Source of the DNA: a virus
Virus record (IMG/VR): IMGVR_UViG_3300042887_000309
Location: 1 to 32,066 of that record
DNA length: 32,066 nt
Direction: 5' to 3' (one strand)
Shown: one piece after another, positions 14,171 to 22,547 of the stretch
Layout of the letters: every line of letters starts with the position of its first letter
Position numbering within the stretch: the first letter of the stretch is position 1
Made by a program: the position numbers and the translations under genes
The notes under the pieces: generated by a model
What the model was told of the DNA's origin: nothing
The model's input: the letters and a program-made list of their open reading frames with translations, nothing else
The model's database searches: none

Positions 14171-15950
14171 TATATCAATAGTTAATTTAAGTGCTTATAC
14201 AAGTCCTCAAATTCAAGAAAACAAAAAGAGCAATTACATAGAATACGGAAGTGATAATAATTACTTTCAGTATTTAATTGATAGGTATCTTTATAGTGCT
14301 ACAAACGGTGCTATTATAACAGGTGTTACTAATATGATTTATGGCAAAGGATTAGATGCTTTAGATTCTAATCGTAAGCCTAATGAGTATGCTCAATTCA
14401 AATCACTTATTAAAGATTCTGATGTAAAGAAAGTAGCATTAGAAAGAAAGTTATTAGGAATGGCTGCAATGCAAATTGTAATGGAAAAGAAACAAGTTAA
14501 ACAAGTTCTTCACTTTCCAATGCAAACATTAAGAGCAGAAAAATGCAATGATAAAGGACAAATTGAGGCTTGGTATTATTTTCCTGATTGGACAAAAAAG
14601 AAACCATCTGAAGAAGCTAAACGCATTCCTGCTTTTGGTTTTGGTAATGGTAATGAAGTTGAAATATACGTTATTAAACCTTATGTAAGTGGATTTGATT
14701 ATTACAGTCCTATTGATTATTCTGGTTCTTTACCTTATGCTTTATTAGAAGAAAACATTGCAGACTATCAAATAAATGATTGTCAAAACGGATTTAGTGG
14801 CACAAAAGTTATCAATTTCAATAATGGCATTCCTTCAGAAGAAATGCGTGATAAAATGAAACGTGATGTACTTGGAAAACTAACAGGTGCAAGAGGTGAA
14901 AAAGTAATTGTAGCTTTTAATAGTAATGCTGAATCAAAAACAACTGTTGAAGATTTACCTTTAAATGATGCTCCTGCACATTATGAATATTTATCAAGAG
15001 AATGTTTTGAAAAGTTAATAGTAGGACATAGAGTTACAAGTCCAATGTTATTAGGAATTAGAACAGGAGATGGTGGTTTAGGTAACAATGCAGACGAAAT
15101 AAAGACTGCTACGCTATTATTTGACAACATAGTAATAAAACCATACCAATTAGAAATAATTGAAGCATTAGACGCTATTTTAGCTATTAATAATATATCA
15201 TTAAAGTTATATTTCAAAACAATACAACCTTTAGAATTTGTAGATACATCAGGAATGAATGCAGAAACTCAAGAAGAAGAAACAGGAGTTAAAATGTGTT
15301 CACATAATTTATCAAGTGAAAATGTAGCTGATTTATTAATTGAAAAAGGAGAAGAATTAGGTGATGAATGGTTAATGATTGACGAAACAGAAGTTGATTA
15401 TGATACTGAAGATGAATTAGATTTAGAAATACAAAACATAAATTCTAAAAAACAAAGTACATTATCTAAAATATGGAAATTTGTAAATACAGGAGTTGCA
15501 AGACCAACTAATAAATCAGAACAAGATGAAGTAGTTGATGGTGTAAACTTTATTACAAGATATGTTTATAGTGGTAATTTATCAGGACAAAGAGAATTTT
15601 GCAATAAAATGGTAAATGCTGACAAAGTTTATAGAAAAGAAGATATTATTTCTATGGGTGGTCAAGTTGTAAATGCTGGATTTGGAGTTAAAGGTGCTGA
15701 TACATATTCTATTTGGTTATATAAAGGTGGAGCAAGATGTGAGCATAAATGGCTACGTAGAACATACGCTAATTTAGATGGTGTAAAAATTGACCCAACA
15801 AGTCCAAAAGCAAAACCATTAAGCAATGCAATAGCTGAAAAATATGGATATAGAATTAGAAATGAAAAAGAAGTTTCTATGAAGCCTTCAGATATGCCAA
15901 CAAAAGGATATACACAAGAATATTGGGATAAAATGGGATATACAAATTAA
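14163..15950 (+). CDS. portal protein with additional C-terminal domain, 595 aa
   Basis: Forms the ring at the capsid vertex through which DNA passes. Residues 1-355 are portal-like: IEYGSDNNYFQYLIDRYLYS, NMIYGKGLDAL, YEYLSRECFEKLIVGHRVTS and the PMLLGIRTGDGGLGNNADE segment that ends in the long helix seen in such portals. After an acidic linker (about 385-425) comes a separate domain (about 430-595) with GVNFITRYVYSG, REFCNKM, KVYRKEDI, GGARCEHKWLRRTY and a C-terminal EVSMKPSDMP. The C-x-H-x-W part resembles minor head/MuF-type C-terminal regions. Length exceeds a usual portal (about 400-500 aa). Portal function is well supported; the extra domain's role is unknown. Confidence 0.85.
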   Translation: MSNISIVNLSAYTSPQIQENKKSNYIEYGSDNNYFQYLIDRYLYSATNGAIITGVTNMIYGKGLDALDSNRKPNEYAQFKSLIKDSDVKKVALERKLLGMAAMQIVMEKKQVKQVLHFPMQTLRAEKCNDKGQIEAWYYFPDWTKKKPSEEAKRIPAFGFGNGNEVEIYVIKPYVSGFDYYSPIDYSGSLPYALLEENIADYQINDCQNGFSGTKVINFNNGIPSEEMRDKMKRDVLGKLTGARGEKVIVAFNSNAESKTTVEDLPLNDAPAHYEYLSRECFEKLIVGHRVTSPMLLGIRTGDGGLGNNADEIKTATLLFDNIVIKPYQLEIIEALDAILAINNISLKLYFKTIQPLEFVDTSGMNAETQEEETGVKMCSHNLSSENVADLLIEKGEELGDEWLMIDETEVDYDTEDELDLEIQNINSKKQSTLSKIWKFVNTGVARPTNKSEQDEVVDGVNFITRYVYSGNLSGQREFCNKMVNADKVYRKEDIISMGGQVVNAGFGVKGADTYSIWLYKGGARCEHKWLRRTYANLDGVKIDPTSPKAKPLSNAIAEKYGYRIRNEKEVSMKPSDMPTKGYTQEYWDKMGYTN

Positions 15951-15957
15951 TTAAGAT

Positions 15958-16488
15958 ATGGCACAAGGATTATTCATAAGCACAAATGATATAGTTAAAT
16001 TTACTAATTTGAATGGTAATTTAGACCCTGATATATATACTCAATATATATTTCAAGCACAACAATTACATATTCAAAACTATTTAGGAACTAAACTATA
16101 TGATAAAATAAACGATGGTATTGTTGCAGGTAATTTAGCAAGTCCATATACAACGCTTTTAAGCAAATATATTAAGCCAATGGTAATACATTGGGCAATG
16201 GTAGAGTTTTTGCCTTATGCTGCTTATAAAGTATCAAATAAAGGAGTATTTAAACATAATTCTGAAAACAGTTCTACGGTTGAAAAGTCTGAAATAGATT
16301 TCTTAATTGAAAAAGAAAGAGATGTTGCACAATCTTATACAAATAGGTTTATAGATTATATGAGTTTTAATCAAAATTTATTTCCTGAATATACTGCTAA
16401 TTCAAATGCTGATGTATTTCCAGACCACAATGCAAACTTTACAGGATGGGTTTTGAATTTAGCAATTCTATTAACATTAATAATTTAA
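15958..16488 (+). CDS. head-tail connector/adaptor (DUF6712-like), 176 aa
   Basis: Starts seven bases after portal. Product MAQGLFISTNDIVKFTNLNG, then YIFQAQQLHIQNYLGTKLYD and IHWAMVEFLPYAAYKV, is a helical adaptor of the kind that attaches to the portal ring; the FPEYTANSNADVFPD segment and GW near the end are typical of the family as I recall it. Members usually end about GWxx; here a hydrophobic tail (LNLAILLTLII) follows GWV. The HNH gene starts 17 nt downstream, so insertion of that element may have replaced the original 3' end. Confidence 0.75.
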   Translation: MAQGLFISTNDIVKFTNLNGNLDPDIYTQYIFQAQQLHIQNYLGTKLYDKINDGIVAGNLASPYTTLLSKYIKPMVIHWAMVEFLPYAAYKVSNKGVFKHNSENSSTVEKSEIDFLIEKERDVAQSYTNRFIDYMSFNQNLFPEYTANSNADVFPDHNANFTGWVLNLAILLTLII

Positions 16489-16505
16489 CATAAATAAAAA
16501 AGCGT

Positions 16506-16907
16506 ATGCGAACAGAAATTTGGAAGCCAATAAGTGGATACAATGGCTATTATGAAGTAAGTGATTTAGGTAGAGTAAGAAGTATTACAAGAGAAATAGA
16601 AAGGACAAATCCTTTTATTCCTACACAAAAAACTTTTTATACTTATAAAGGAAAATTAATTCCTTTTTGGATAACTCCAAAAGGATATTGTAGATGCACA
16701 TTAAATATTGATGGAATTAAAAAAAATCATTTAGTACATCAGTTGGTTGCAAAAGCTTTTATAGAAAATATAGAAAACAAAAAACAAGTTAATCATATTA
16801 ATTGTATAAAATCAGATAATAAACTTGAAAATTTGGAATGGGTTACAAATTATGAAAATCATTTACACGCAGTAAAAAATGGTTTGTTACATTATCAAAA
16901 AAGATGA
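16506..16907 (+). CDS. homing endonuclease (NUMOD4 + HNH), 133 aa
   Basis: A free-standing mobile endonuclease gene. Residues about 5-25 are the NUMOD4 DNA-binding motif (WKPISGYNGYYEVSDLGRVR); residues 78-115 contain the HNH core: HQLVAKAFIEN, VNHINCIKSDNKLENLEWV and YENHLHA, with the histidines and asparagines in place. Length is typical. It sits between connector and baseplate-type genes, a classic place for such elements. Its stop overlaps the next ATG (ATGA at 16904). It is unlikely to have a structural role. Confidence 0.93.
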   Translation: MRTEIWKPISGYNGYYEVSDLGRVRSITREIERTNPFIPTQKTFYTYKGKLIPFWITPKGYCRCTLNIDGIKKNHLVHQLVAKAFIENIENKKQVNHINCIKSDNKLENLEWVTNYENHLHAVKNGLLHYQKR

Positions 16908-16990
16908 ATAAAAAAGAAACATATAAGCCAAAAGAAACTAACGTAAAAAAGTTAGAGGTATTTTTAAACAAATTAAATAAAGACAAATAA
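16904..16990 (+). CDS. very small basic protein, 28 aa
   Basis: Product MNKKETYKPKETNVKKLEVF and eight more residues; a third of it is lysine. ATG 16904 overlaps the HNH stop (ATGA) and its TAA overlaps the ATG of the next gene (TAATG, 16988-16992). The double overlap supports translation in spite of the length. It may be the original downstream partner of the connector gene from before the HNH insertion. No function is suggested. Confidence 0.5.
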   Translation: MNKKETYKPKETNVKKLEVFLNKLNKDK

Positions 16991-17382
16991 TGGCTTTAGA
17001 TTTTACACATATAAAAGGAGATACATTTGAAGCAGTAAACTTTCAAATGCTTGTTAATTCAGTAGCTTTAAATTTAAGTGGATGTGCATTAAGAATGCAA
17101 TTAAGAAAAGAATATGGAGGAGTTATATATTTATATCTAAATTCAATTTATACATCTGATACATCATTAATAACAGCAGATTCAGGTATTCCTATTGATT
17201 TATATTCAAGTGGAGGTATTACAATAACTAATGCAGCATCTGGATTATTTAAAATAAATAAACAAATTATAGATATTTGTGCAGGTAATTATATTTATGA
17301 TATTGAATTAGATAAACCTGACGGAACTGTTAAAACATATATAAACGGAAACTTTTTAATAACTAATGATATAACACGATAA
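16990..17382 (+). CDS. putative upper-baseplate-type protein, 130 aa
   Basis: Starts MALDFTHIKGDTFEAVNFQM. The KGDTF-x-x-x-NF opening, a hydrophobic strand (LNLSGCALRMQLRKE) and the ending YIYDIELDKPDGTVKTYING resemble the N-terminal beta-sandwich of BppU-like baseplate proteins that anchor receptor-binding proteins. It overlaps the following fibre gene by one base (TAATG), and the functional pairing with that gene is inferred. No enzymatic motif. Confidence 0.6.
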   Translation: MALDFTHIKGDTFEAVNFQMLVNSVALNLSGCALRMQLRKEYGGVIYLYLNSIYTSDTSLITADSGIPIDLYSSGGITITNAASGLFKINKQIIDICAGNYIYDIELDKPDGTVKTYINGNFLITNDITR

Positions 17383-18593
17383 TGGCAACAATTCAAAACA
17401 TTAATGTAGGAACAACAACAAACGATGGTACTGGAGATACTATAAGAAATTCATTTATTAAAACAAATGATAATTTTACAAGTGTAAATTCAGATTTATC
17501 TTTAAAAGCACCATTAGCATCACCAACCTTTACAGGAACAGTAAATGGAGTTACAAAATCTATGGTTGGATTAAGTAATGTAGATAATACTTCAGATGTA
17601 AATAAACCAATTTCAACATCAACTCAAACTGCTTTAAATTTAAAAGCTCCATTGGCATCTCCAACTTTTACAGGAACAGTAACGACTAATTCTGATGCTT
17701 CAGTAAATGGAATAAAAGTAGGTAAAGGTGGAGGAAATATTACTACAAATACTGCTATTGGTACAGACGCATTAAATTCTAATACAACAGGATATTATAA
17801 CACTGCGACAGGAACGGCTTCTTTATTTTATAACACAACAGGAGTTAGTAATACCGCAAATGGTTCTGGTGCTTTATATTTTAATACAACTGGTAATTAT
17901 AATACAGCAAATGGTGACGGTTCTTTATATTCTAATACAATAGGAGGTAATAATACTGCTAATGGTACTTATGCTTTAGTAGCTAACACAACAGGTAGTT
18001 TTAATACTGCTACTGGTCAAGGTGCTTTAGGTAATAACACAGTATTTAATAATATATCTGCATTAGGTGCTAATGCACAAGTATCTGCTTCAAATCAAGT
18101 TCAATTAGGTGATTCAGCAGCCACTACTTATGTTTACGGAACTGTTCAAAATCGTTCTGATTTAAGAGACAAAGCTGATGTAAGAGATACTGTATTAGGA
18201 TTAGACTTTATATCTAAATTAAGACCTGTTGATTACAAGTGGGATATGAGAGAAGATTACAAAACAGAAGCTCCAAGTCTTTTAAGTCAAGATGCAACTG
18301 AAGAAGAAAAAGAAGCATATAAAATATTAATGGATGAATGGTTGGAATCTGTTAAATTAGATAATATAACTCACAATGGTACTAATAAAAGAACAAGATA
18401 TCATCACGGTTTAATAGCACAAGAAGTTCAAGATATTATAGATGAAACTGGAGTTGATTTCGGTGGATTCCAAGACCATAAAATTTCACAAGGACAAGAT
18501 GTTTTATCAATTGGTTACGATGAATTAATTGCACCTATGATTAAAGCTATACAAGAATTAAAAGCTGAAATTGAATTATTAAAAGCTAACTAA
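17382..18593 (+). CDS. tail fibre/spike with C-terminal S74 intramolecular chaperone, 403 aa
   Basis: A trimeric host-recognition fibre. The N-terminus has TTTNDGTGDTIRNSFIKTND and two LKAPLASPTFTGTV units (near residues 43 and 87). Residues 126-210 are five 17-residue repeats (ALxxNTTGxxNTAxG type). Residues 259-403 are a peptidase S74 chaperone: SDLRDK gives the Ser259/Lys264 dyad with the five-residue spacing of known endosialidase chaperones, followed by KLRPVDYKW, HHGLIAQEV and a C-terminal coiled coil (LIAPMIKAIQELKAEIELLK). Cleavage is expected before Ser259 after trimer folding. The stop overlaps the next gene's ATG. Confidence 0.85.
   Translation: MATIQNINVGTTTNDGTGDTIRNSFIKTNDNFTSVNSDLSLKAPLASPTFTGTVNGVTKSMVGLSNVDNTSDVNKPISTSTQTALNLKAPLASPTFTGTVTTNSDASVNGIKVGKGGGNITTNTAIGTDALNSNTTGYYNTATGTASLFYNTTGVSNTANGSGALYFNTTGNYNTANGDGSLYSNTIGGNNTANGTYALVANTTGSFNTATGQGALGNNTVFNNISALGANAQVSASNQVQLGDSAATTYVYGTVQNRSDLRDKADVRDTVLGLDFISKLRPVDYKWDMREDYKTEAPSLLSQDATEEEKEAYKILMDEWLESVKLDNITHNGTNKRTRYHHGLIAQEVQDIIDETGVDFGGFQDHKISQGQDVLSIGYDELIAPMIKAIQELKAEIELLKAN
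17757..18011 (+). repeat. five 51-bp coding repeats in fibre gene
   Basis: Five in-frame units of 51 bp, each encoding 17 residues ending NTA (17757-17807, 17808-17858, 17859-17909, 17910-17960, 17961-18011), plus a partial sixth. The consensus is roughly xGxxALxxNTTGxxNTA. These are protein repeats forming a beta-roll or prism shaft; copy number could vary by recombination. Confidence 0.85.
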
Positions 18594-21292
18594 TGGCAAA
18601 CGATATAATAGATATTAATGTTACAGAAACAGTAGATAGTGTTTCAATTACTGTTAATCCTAATTTAACTACTGTAAATATTAATAAAGTTACAGGTGGA
18701 TTAAATCAAACTTTACAATCTGTTACGGATTTAGGGGCAACAACTACTAATAATATAACTGCCAATAAATTTATTAAATCAGGAGGAGTTTCTAATGAGT
18801 TTTTAATGGCTGATGGAAGTGTATCAACTGGCGGTGGCGGAGGTGGAGCAACTAATTTATCGCCAACTCAAACTGCAACTAATTTTACTATCAATTCTGA
18901 TACAGGAACAGATGCAACTATTCCATTAGGAAATGGAAGTTTAGCAGGTGCTACTTTAAATGATTACACAACTGCTGAAAAGAATAAATTAGCAGGAATA
19001 GCAACAGGTGCTGAAGTAAATGTTAATGCTGATTGGAATGCTACAAGTGGCGATGCTCAAATATTAAACAAACCTACAATACCTTCAATAACAAATTTAG
19101 TTCCATATACAGGTGCTACTACTGATGTTAATTTAGGATTAAATGATATAACTGCTGCAAAATTAATAAAAGATGGTGGCTTTGATTATCAATTCTTAAA
19201 GGCTGATGGTTCAGTAGATAACAATACATACTTAACTTCTGCTGATTTACCAGCTACATTAGATTTATATGCTACAACAACTGCTTCAGATATAAGTGGA
19301 TATACTGTACTCGTTAGAAACATTGCAGACACAAGATTCAATACAACTGCGGTAGATGTATCAACAGGGATTATAACATCAGTTGGACAATTAGTAGGTT
19401 CACTTATTACAGATGCAAATATTATATCAGGAAATCCTGGTGTTTTTGATTTTAAAACTATTGGAAATATAAGCAGAACAAGTGGAACAGGTCAAGCAGA
19501 GTTCTTCTTTAGAATATATAAAAGAAATTTAGCAGGAACGGAAACATTGATAGCACAATCAGATTATACACTACCTGTAACAAATGGCGGTTATGTTGAG
19601 TTTTCTGCAACTGCATTATGGAATGATGGTATATTTTTAGATACAGATAGAATTGTTTTAAAATATTACGCAAATAGACTTGCATCACCCGTTGGTTCAG
19701 ACCCTACATATCAATTTCAATTTGGAGGAGCTTCTCCTGTTAGAAGTTCAGCAGCTATTCCTACATCTGTAATGCCAAATATATATTTAAGAGATTTAGC
19801 TGATGTTGAGAATGTTGACGCTTTAAACAATGAGATATTATATTGGAATGACTCTGCATCTTTATGGGAACATTCACTTGCTGAAAATTTAGTTCCTTTA
19901 GCAACTGCAACTCAAAAAGGATTAGTTTCAACAACTACTCAAACATTTGCAGGAAGTAAAACATTTACAGGGACTATAACATCAGGTACAGTAAATGCTT
20001 CTTCAATTAATGATTATGGTGTAAGTGCTATTTCTCAAGATTCTGATGGTGTAAGTGCTGAATCTAATAATGGCAATGGTATAGTAGGTATTTCAACAAA
20101 TGTAGCAGGTGGTGTTTTTATGACAACTAACGGTGCTAATATTGCTGAATTTAAAACAAATTTTGTACTTAAAGCAGCAATCCAAAACAACGGTAAAATA
20201 ACAGCCACAGCAGGTACAGCTAGTACAGATGTAGTAGTTAAAAGTCAATTGGATGCTAAAGTAACTCAAACTATTACAAATGGAGTTACTGCAACTGCAC
20301 CAAGCGAAGATGCAGTATTTGATGCTTTAGCTTTAAAAGCAAATGATTCAAATGTAGTTCACTTAACAGGACTAGAAACTATTGCAGGTACAAAAACATT
20401 TAGTTCTAATATTGTAATTCCTGCTACGGGTACTCCATTAATTTTAAGTGTTGGTTCTGGGGGTATAGTTAGCGGTCTTACAACAACTATTTATCCAGAT
20501 TTAACTGAATTAAGTTATGTAAAAGGAGTTACAAGTGCTATTCAAACGCAATTAAATGCTAAACAAGACACATTAACATTAACTACAACTGGTTCAAGTG
20601 GTGCTGCTACATTAGTAGGAAGTACTTTAAATATTCCACAATATAGTGGAGGTGGTAGTTCTGCTCAAACAGGAACAATAATAGTAACATCAGGAACATC
20701 ATTTACAACTCCATCAAATATTACAACATCAACAGTATTTATAATTGAATTAATTGGTGGCGGTGGCGGTGGAGCAGGTGGAGCTTCTACTAATCAACAC
20801 GGTTCAGGTGGCGGTGGAGGCGGTTATGTTTATAAAACAATAATAGGTCTTTCACCATCTACAACTTATACTTGTGCAATAGGAGCAGCAGGTAATGGCG
20901 GTGCGGCTGCAAATAATGGAACTGCTGGAACTTCAACTACATTAACAATAGGAGCTGCAACATATACCGCATCAGGTGGAGGAGCAGGATTAGCAGCAAT
21001 AAGTTCAGCAGGAGGAGCAGGTGGCACAGGTACTGCAACAGGAGGAACTCCTGATATTGCTATTACAGGACAAGCTGGTGATGGTACACCATCTGGGCAA
21101 TCTTTAGTTACTCCTTCAGCAAAAGGTGGCGATGCTCCAAGTGGATGGGGATTAGGAGGTTCAAGTGTAATTCAATCAACTAATGGGAATGCAGGAACAG
21201 GTTTTGGTTCGGGCGGTAGTTCAGGTAAATTAGCAACATTTACAGGAGGAGCAGGAAGAGCAGGAATAATATATTGTCAATACTTTAATTAA
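18593..21292 (+). CDS. large glycine-rich tail fibre, 899 aa
   Basis: The second and largest host-recognition protein. The N-terminus (MANDIIDINVTETVDSVSI) resembles fibre attachment segments; the shaft carries repeats like LTLTTTGSSGAATLVGSTLN and TFAGSKTFTG, and a segment YTTAEKNKLAGIATGAEVNV that is common in phage fibres. Residues about 710-899 begin FIIELIGGGGGGAGGAS and are mostly glycine in short runs, ending AGIIYCQYF: a polyglycine-helix-type tip as in some T-even adhesins. Such tips are often receptor-binding and variable. The tip assignment is by analogy. The 124-aa gene follows six bases later. Confidence 0.82.
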   Translation: MANDIIDINVTETVDSVSITVNPNLTTVNINKVTGGLNQTLQSVTDLGATTTNNITANKFIKSGGVSNEFLMADGSVSTGGGGGGATNLSPTQTATNFTINSDTGTDATIPLGNGSLAGATLNDYTTAEKNKLAGIATGAEVNVNADWNATSGDAQILNKPTIPSITNLVPYTGATTDVNLGLNDITAAKLIKDGGFDYQFLKADGSVDNNTYLTSADLPATLDLYATTTASDISGYTVLVRNIADTRFNTTAVDVSTGIITSVGQLVGSLITDANIISGNPGVFDFKTIGNISRTSGTGQAEFFFRIYKRNLAGTETLIAQSDYTLPVTNGGYVEFSATALWNDGIFLDTDRIVLKYYANRLASPVGSDPTYQFQFGGASPVRSSAAIPTSVMPNIYLRDLADVENVDALNNEILYWNDSASLWEHSLAENLVPLATATQKGLVSTTTQTFAGSKTFTGTITSGTVNASSINDYGVSAISQDSDGVSAESNNGNGIVGISTNVAGGVFMTTNGANIAEFKTNFVLKAAIQNNGKITATAGTASTDVVVKSQLDAKVTQTITNGVTATAPSEDAVFDALALKANDSNVVHLTGLETIAGTKTFSSNIVIPATGTPLILSVGSGGIVSGLTTTIYPDLTELSYVKGVTSAIQTQLNAKQDTLTLTTTGSSGAATLVGSTLNIPQYSGGGSSAQTGTIIVTSGTSFTTPSNITTSTVFIIELIGGGGGGAGGASTNQHGSGGGGGGYVYKTIIGLSPSTTYTCAIGAAGNGGAAANNGTAGTSTTLTIGAATYTASGGGAGLAAISSAGGAGGTGTATGGTPDIAITGQAGDGTPSGQSLVTPSAKGGDAPSGWGLGGSSVIQSTNGNAGTGFGSGGSSGKLATFTGGAGRAGIIYCQYFN

Positions 21293-21297
21293 TAAAA

Positions 21298-21672
21298 ATG
21301 GAAAAGTTTATTTTAGAAAATTATTTATTTGGTGCTGAAACATCAGTAAATCCAATCGGTTTTGAATTATTAGAAGCTGAAAAAACAGAAAATGTATTAG
21401 ATGAAGATGGAATTATTATAGATACAATAGTAACTCCAGCGGTATATTCAGATACAATAATTTACGATACAGATATGGAATTGCCAATAATTCCTGAAGG
21501 AGATGTGGCTTATTATGTAACTGTTAATTTATGGATAAAATCTAATAATCAGATATTTGGAGATTTTGAGCATATTTTAAGAATTGTATCTTTAAATTCA
21601 ATGACTGGATTTGAAGTAGATGCACAAAGAGAATTAGCTATTCAAGATTATATAAATCAAATAAATTTATGA
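21298..21672 (+). CDS. hypothetical fibre-associated protein, 124 aa
   Basis: Starts MEKFILENYLFGAETSVNPI; acidic (many Glu and Asp), with strands such as VAYYVTVNLWIKSN and HILRIVSLNSM. No recognised domain. It is between the glycine-rich fibre and the lysis genes, where small fibre-assembly proteins or fibre caps are encoded in many phages. Its stop overlaps the start of the next gene by four bases (ATGA at 21669), linking it to the lysis cassette. Confidence 0.6.
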   Translation: MEKFILENYLFGAETSVNPIGFELLEAEKTENVLDEDGIIIDTIVTPAVYSDTIIYDTDMELPIIPEGDVAYYVTVNLWIKSNNQIFGDFEHILRIVSLNSMTGFEVDAQRELAIQDYINQINL

Positions 21673-21851
21673 GTAAAGAGCAAATAGACAAAATATTAAG
21701 TAAATTCATATCACGTAAATTAATGGTATTTATAATAGCTTGTTGTGGATTATTTTTAGGAAATTTAACATCTCAAGACTGGGTTATAATATCAACCGCT
21801 TATGTAAGCATTCAAGGATTTACGGATATAGTTGCAAAATTAAAGAATTAA
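21669..21851 (+). CDS. holin candidate, two-segment membrane protein, 60 aa
   Basis: The product has a basic N-terminus (MSKEQIDKILSKFISRK), a first hydrophobic segment at about 18-36 (LMVFIIACCGLFLGNL), a short charged turn (TSQDW) and a second at about 38-54 (WVIISTAYVSIQGF), ending in KLKN. Two short transmembrane helices, 60 residues, and an amidase gene 290 bp downstream fit a small holin. No family motif is recognised, so the call is by topology and place. Confidence 0.6.
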   Translation: MSKEQIDKILSKFISRKLMVFIIACCGLFLGNLTSQDWVIISTAYVSIQGFTDIVAKLKN

Positions 21852-21852
21852 A

Positions 21853-22146
21853 ATGGAATTTCAAGACAAAGAAAGATTAGACCGAATGGAACAACACCTT
21901 CGACTTATAAAAGAAGATTTACAGTATATTTCTTCAGCTCTTATTGGTTCAAAAGTAAATGGTAATAAAGGTGTTATTTCTGATATTGATTCCATTAAAC
22001 ACGATATAGAAGCATTAAAAGAAAAGTTAGAGTTTATTGAATTAGATATGGCTAAAAAGTCTGTTTATATCGGTCAATTAAAATTTGTTGCAGGATTATT
22101 AACTGCTGGATTAGTAGGTACAATAATTAAACTTTTATCAAAATGA
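21853..22146 (+). CDS. XhlA-like holin-accessory protein, 97 aa
   Basis: Residues 1-72 form a charged coiled coil (KERLDRMEQHLRLIKEDLQY; HDIEALKEKLEFIEL), followed by one C-terminal hydrophobic segment (FVAGLLTAGLVGTIIKLL, about 78-95). This matches the layout of XhlA-type proteins, which work with a small holin to release an amidase. It lies between the holin candidate and the amidase and overlaps the amidase start (ATGA at 22143). The alternative is a minor membrane protein with another role. Confidence 0.6.
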   Translation: MEFQDKERLDRMEQHLRLIKEDLQYISSALIGSKVNGNKGVISDIDSIKHDIEALKEKLEFIELDMAKKSVYIGQLKFVAGLLTAGLVGTIIKLLSK

Positions 22147-22547
22147 GAAAAATTAATTTTATAGTAATTCATTGTACAGCTACGCAACCAAATGCTAAAA
22201 AAGAAGCTATTTTAAATTATTGGAAAAATACTTTAAAGTGGACTTCTGTTGGGTATCATAGATTAATAGATGCAAATGGTATTATTCACGAATTAGCTAA
22301 TTACGAACAAACTACAAATGGCGTAAAAGGATATAATTCAGAATCAATTCATTTTAGTTATATAGGTGGAATAGACGTAGCGGGTAATCCAAAAGATACA
22401 AGAACATTAAAGCAAAAAGAAAGTTTATTATATTTAGTTGAACAAGCTAAAAAACAATTCCCAAATGCTATTGTTCAAGGGCATAAAGATTTTAAAGGTG
22501 TAAAAAAGGCTTGTCCAAGTTTTGATGCTAAAAACGAATACAAATGA
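22143..22547 (+). CDS. endolysin: N-acetylmuramoyl-L-alanine amidase (Amidase_2), 134 aa
   Basis: Cleaves the bond between muramic acid and the peptide stem at lysis. Zinc ligands expected of the T7-lysozyme family are visible: H10 in VIHCTAT, H114 in QGHKDF and C124 in ACPSF; K122 sits two residues before the cysteine as in T7, and Y38 is in YHRLI. Length (134) is that of a minimal single-domain amidase, with no cell-wall-binding domain and no signal peptide, so it relies on a holin. Start and stop both overlap neighbours by four bases, typical of an operon of lysis genes. Confidence 0.92.
   Translation: MRKINFIVIHCTATQPNAKKEAILNYWKNTLKWTSVGYHRLIDANGIIHELANYEQTTNGVKGYNSESIHFSYIGGIDVAGNPKDTRTLKQKESLLYLVEQAKKQFPNAIVQGHKDFKGVKKACPSFDAKNEYK

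Noticed and set aside
17757-18030. Regularly spaced repeats that could be taken for a CRISPR array
   Set aside because: The 51-bp units are in frame, encode 17-residue protein repeats of the fibre and have no constant repeat/unique spacer structure.
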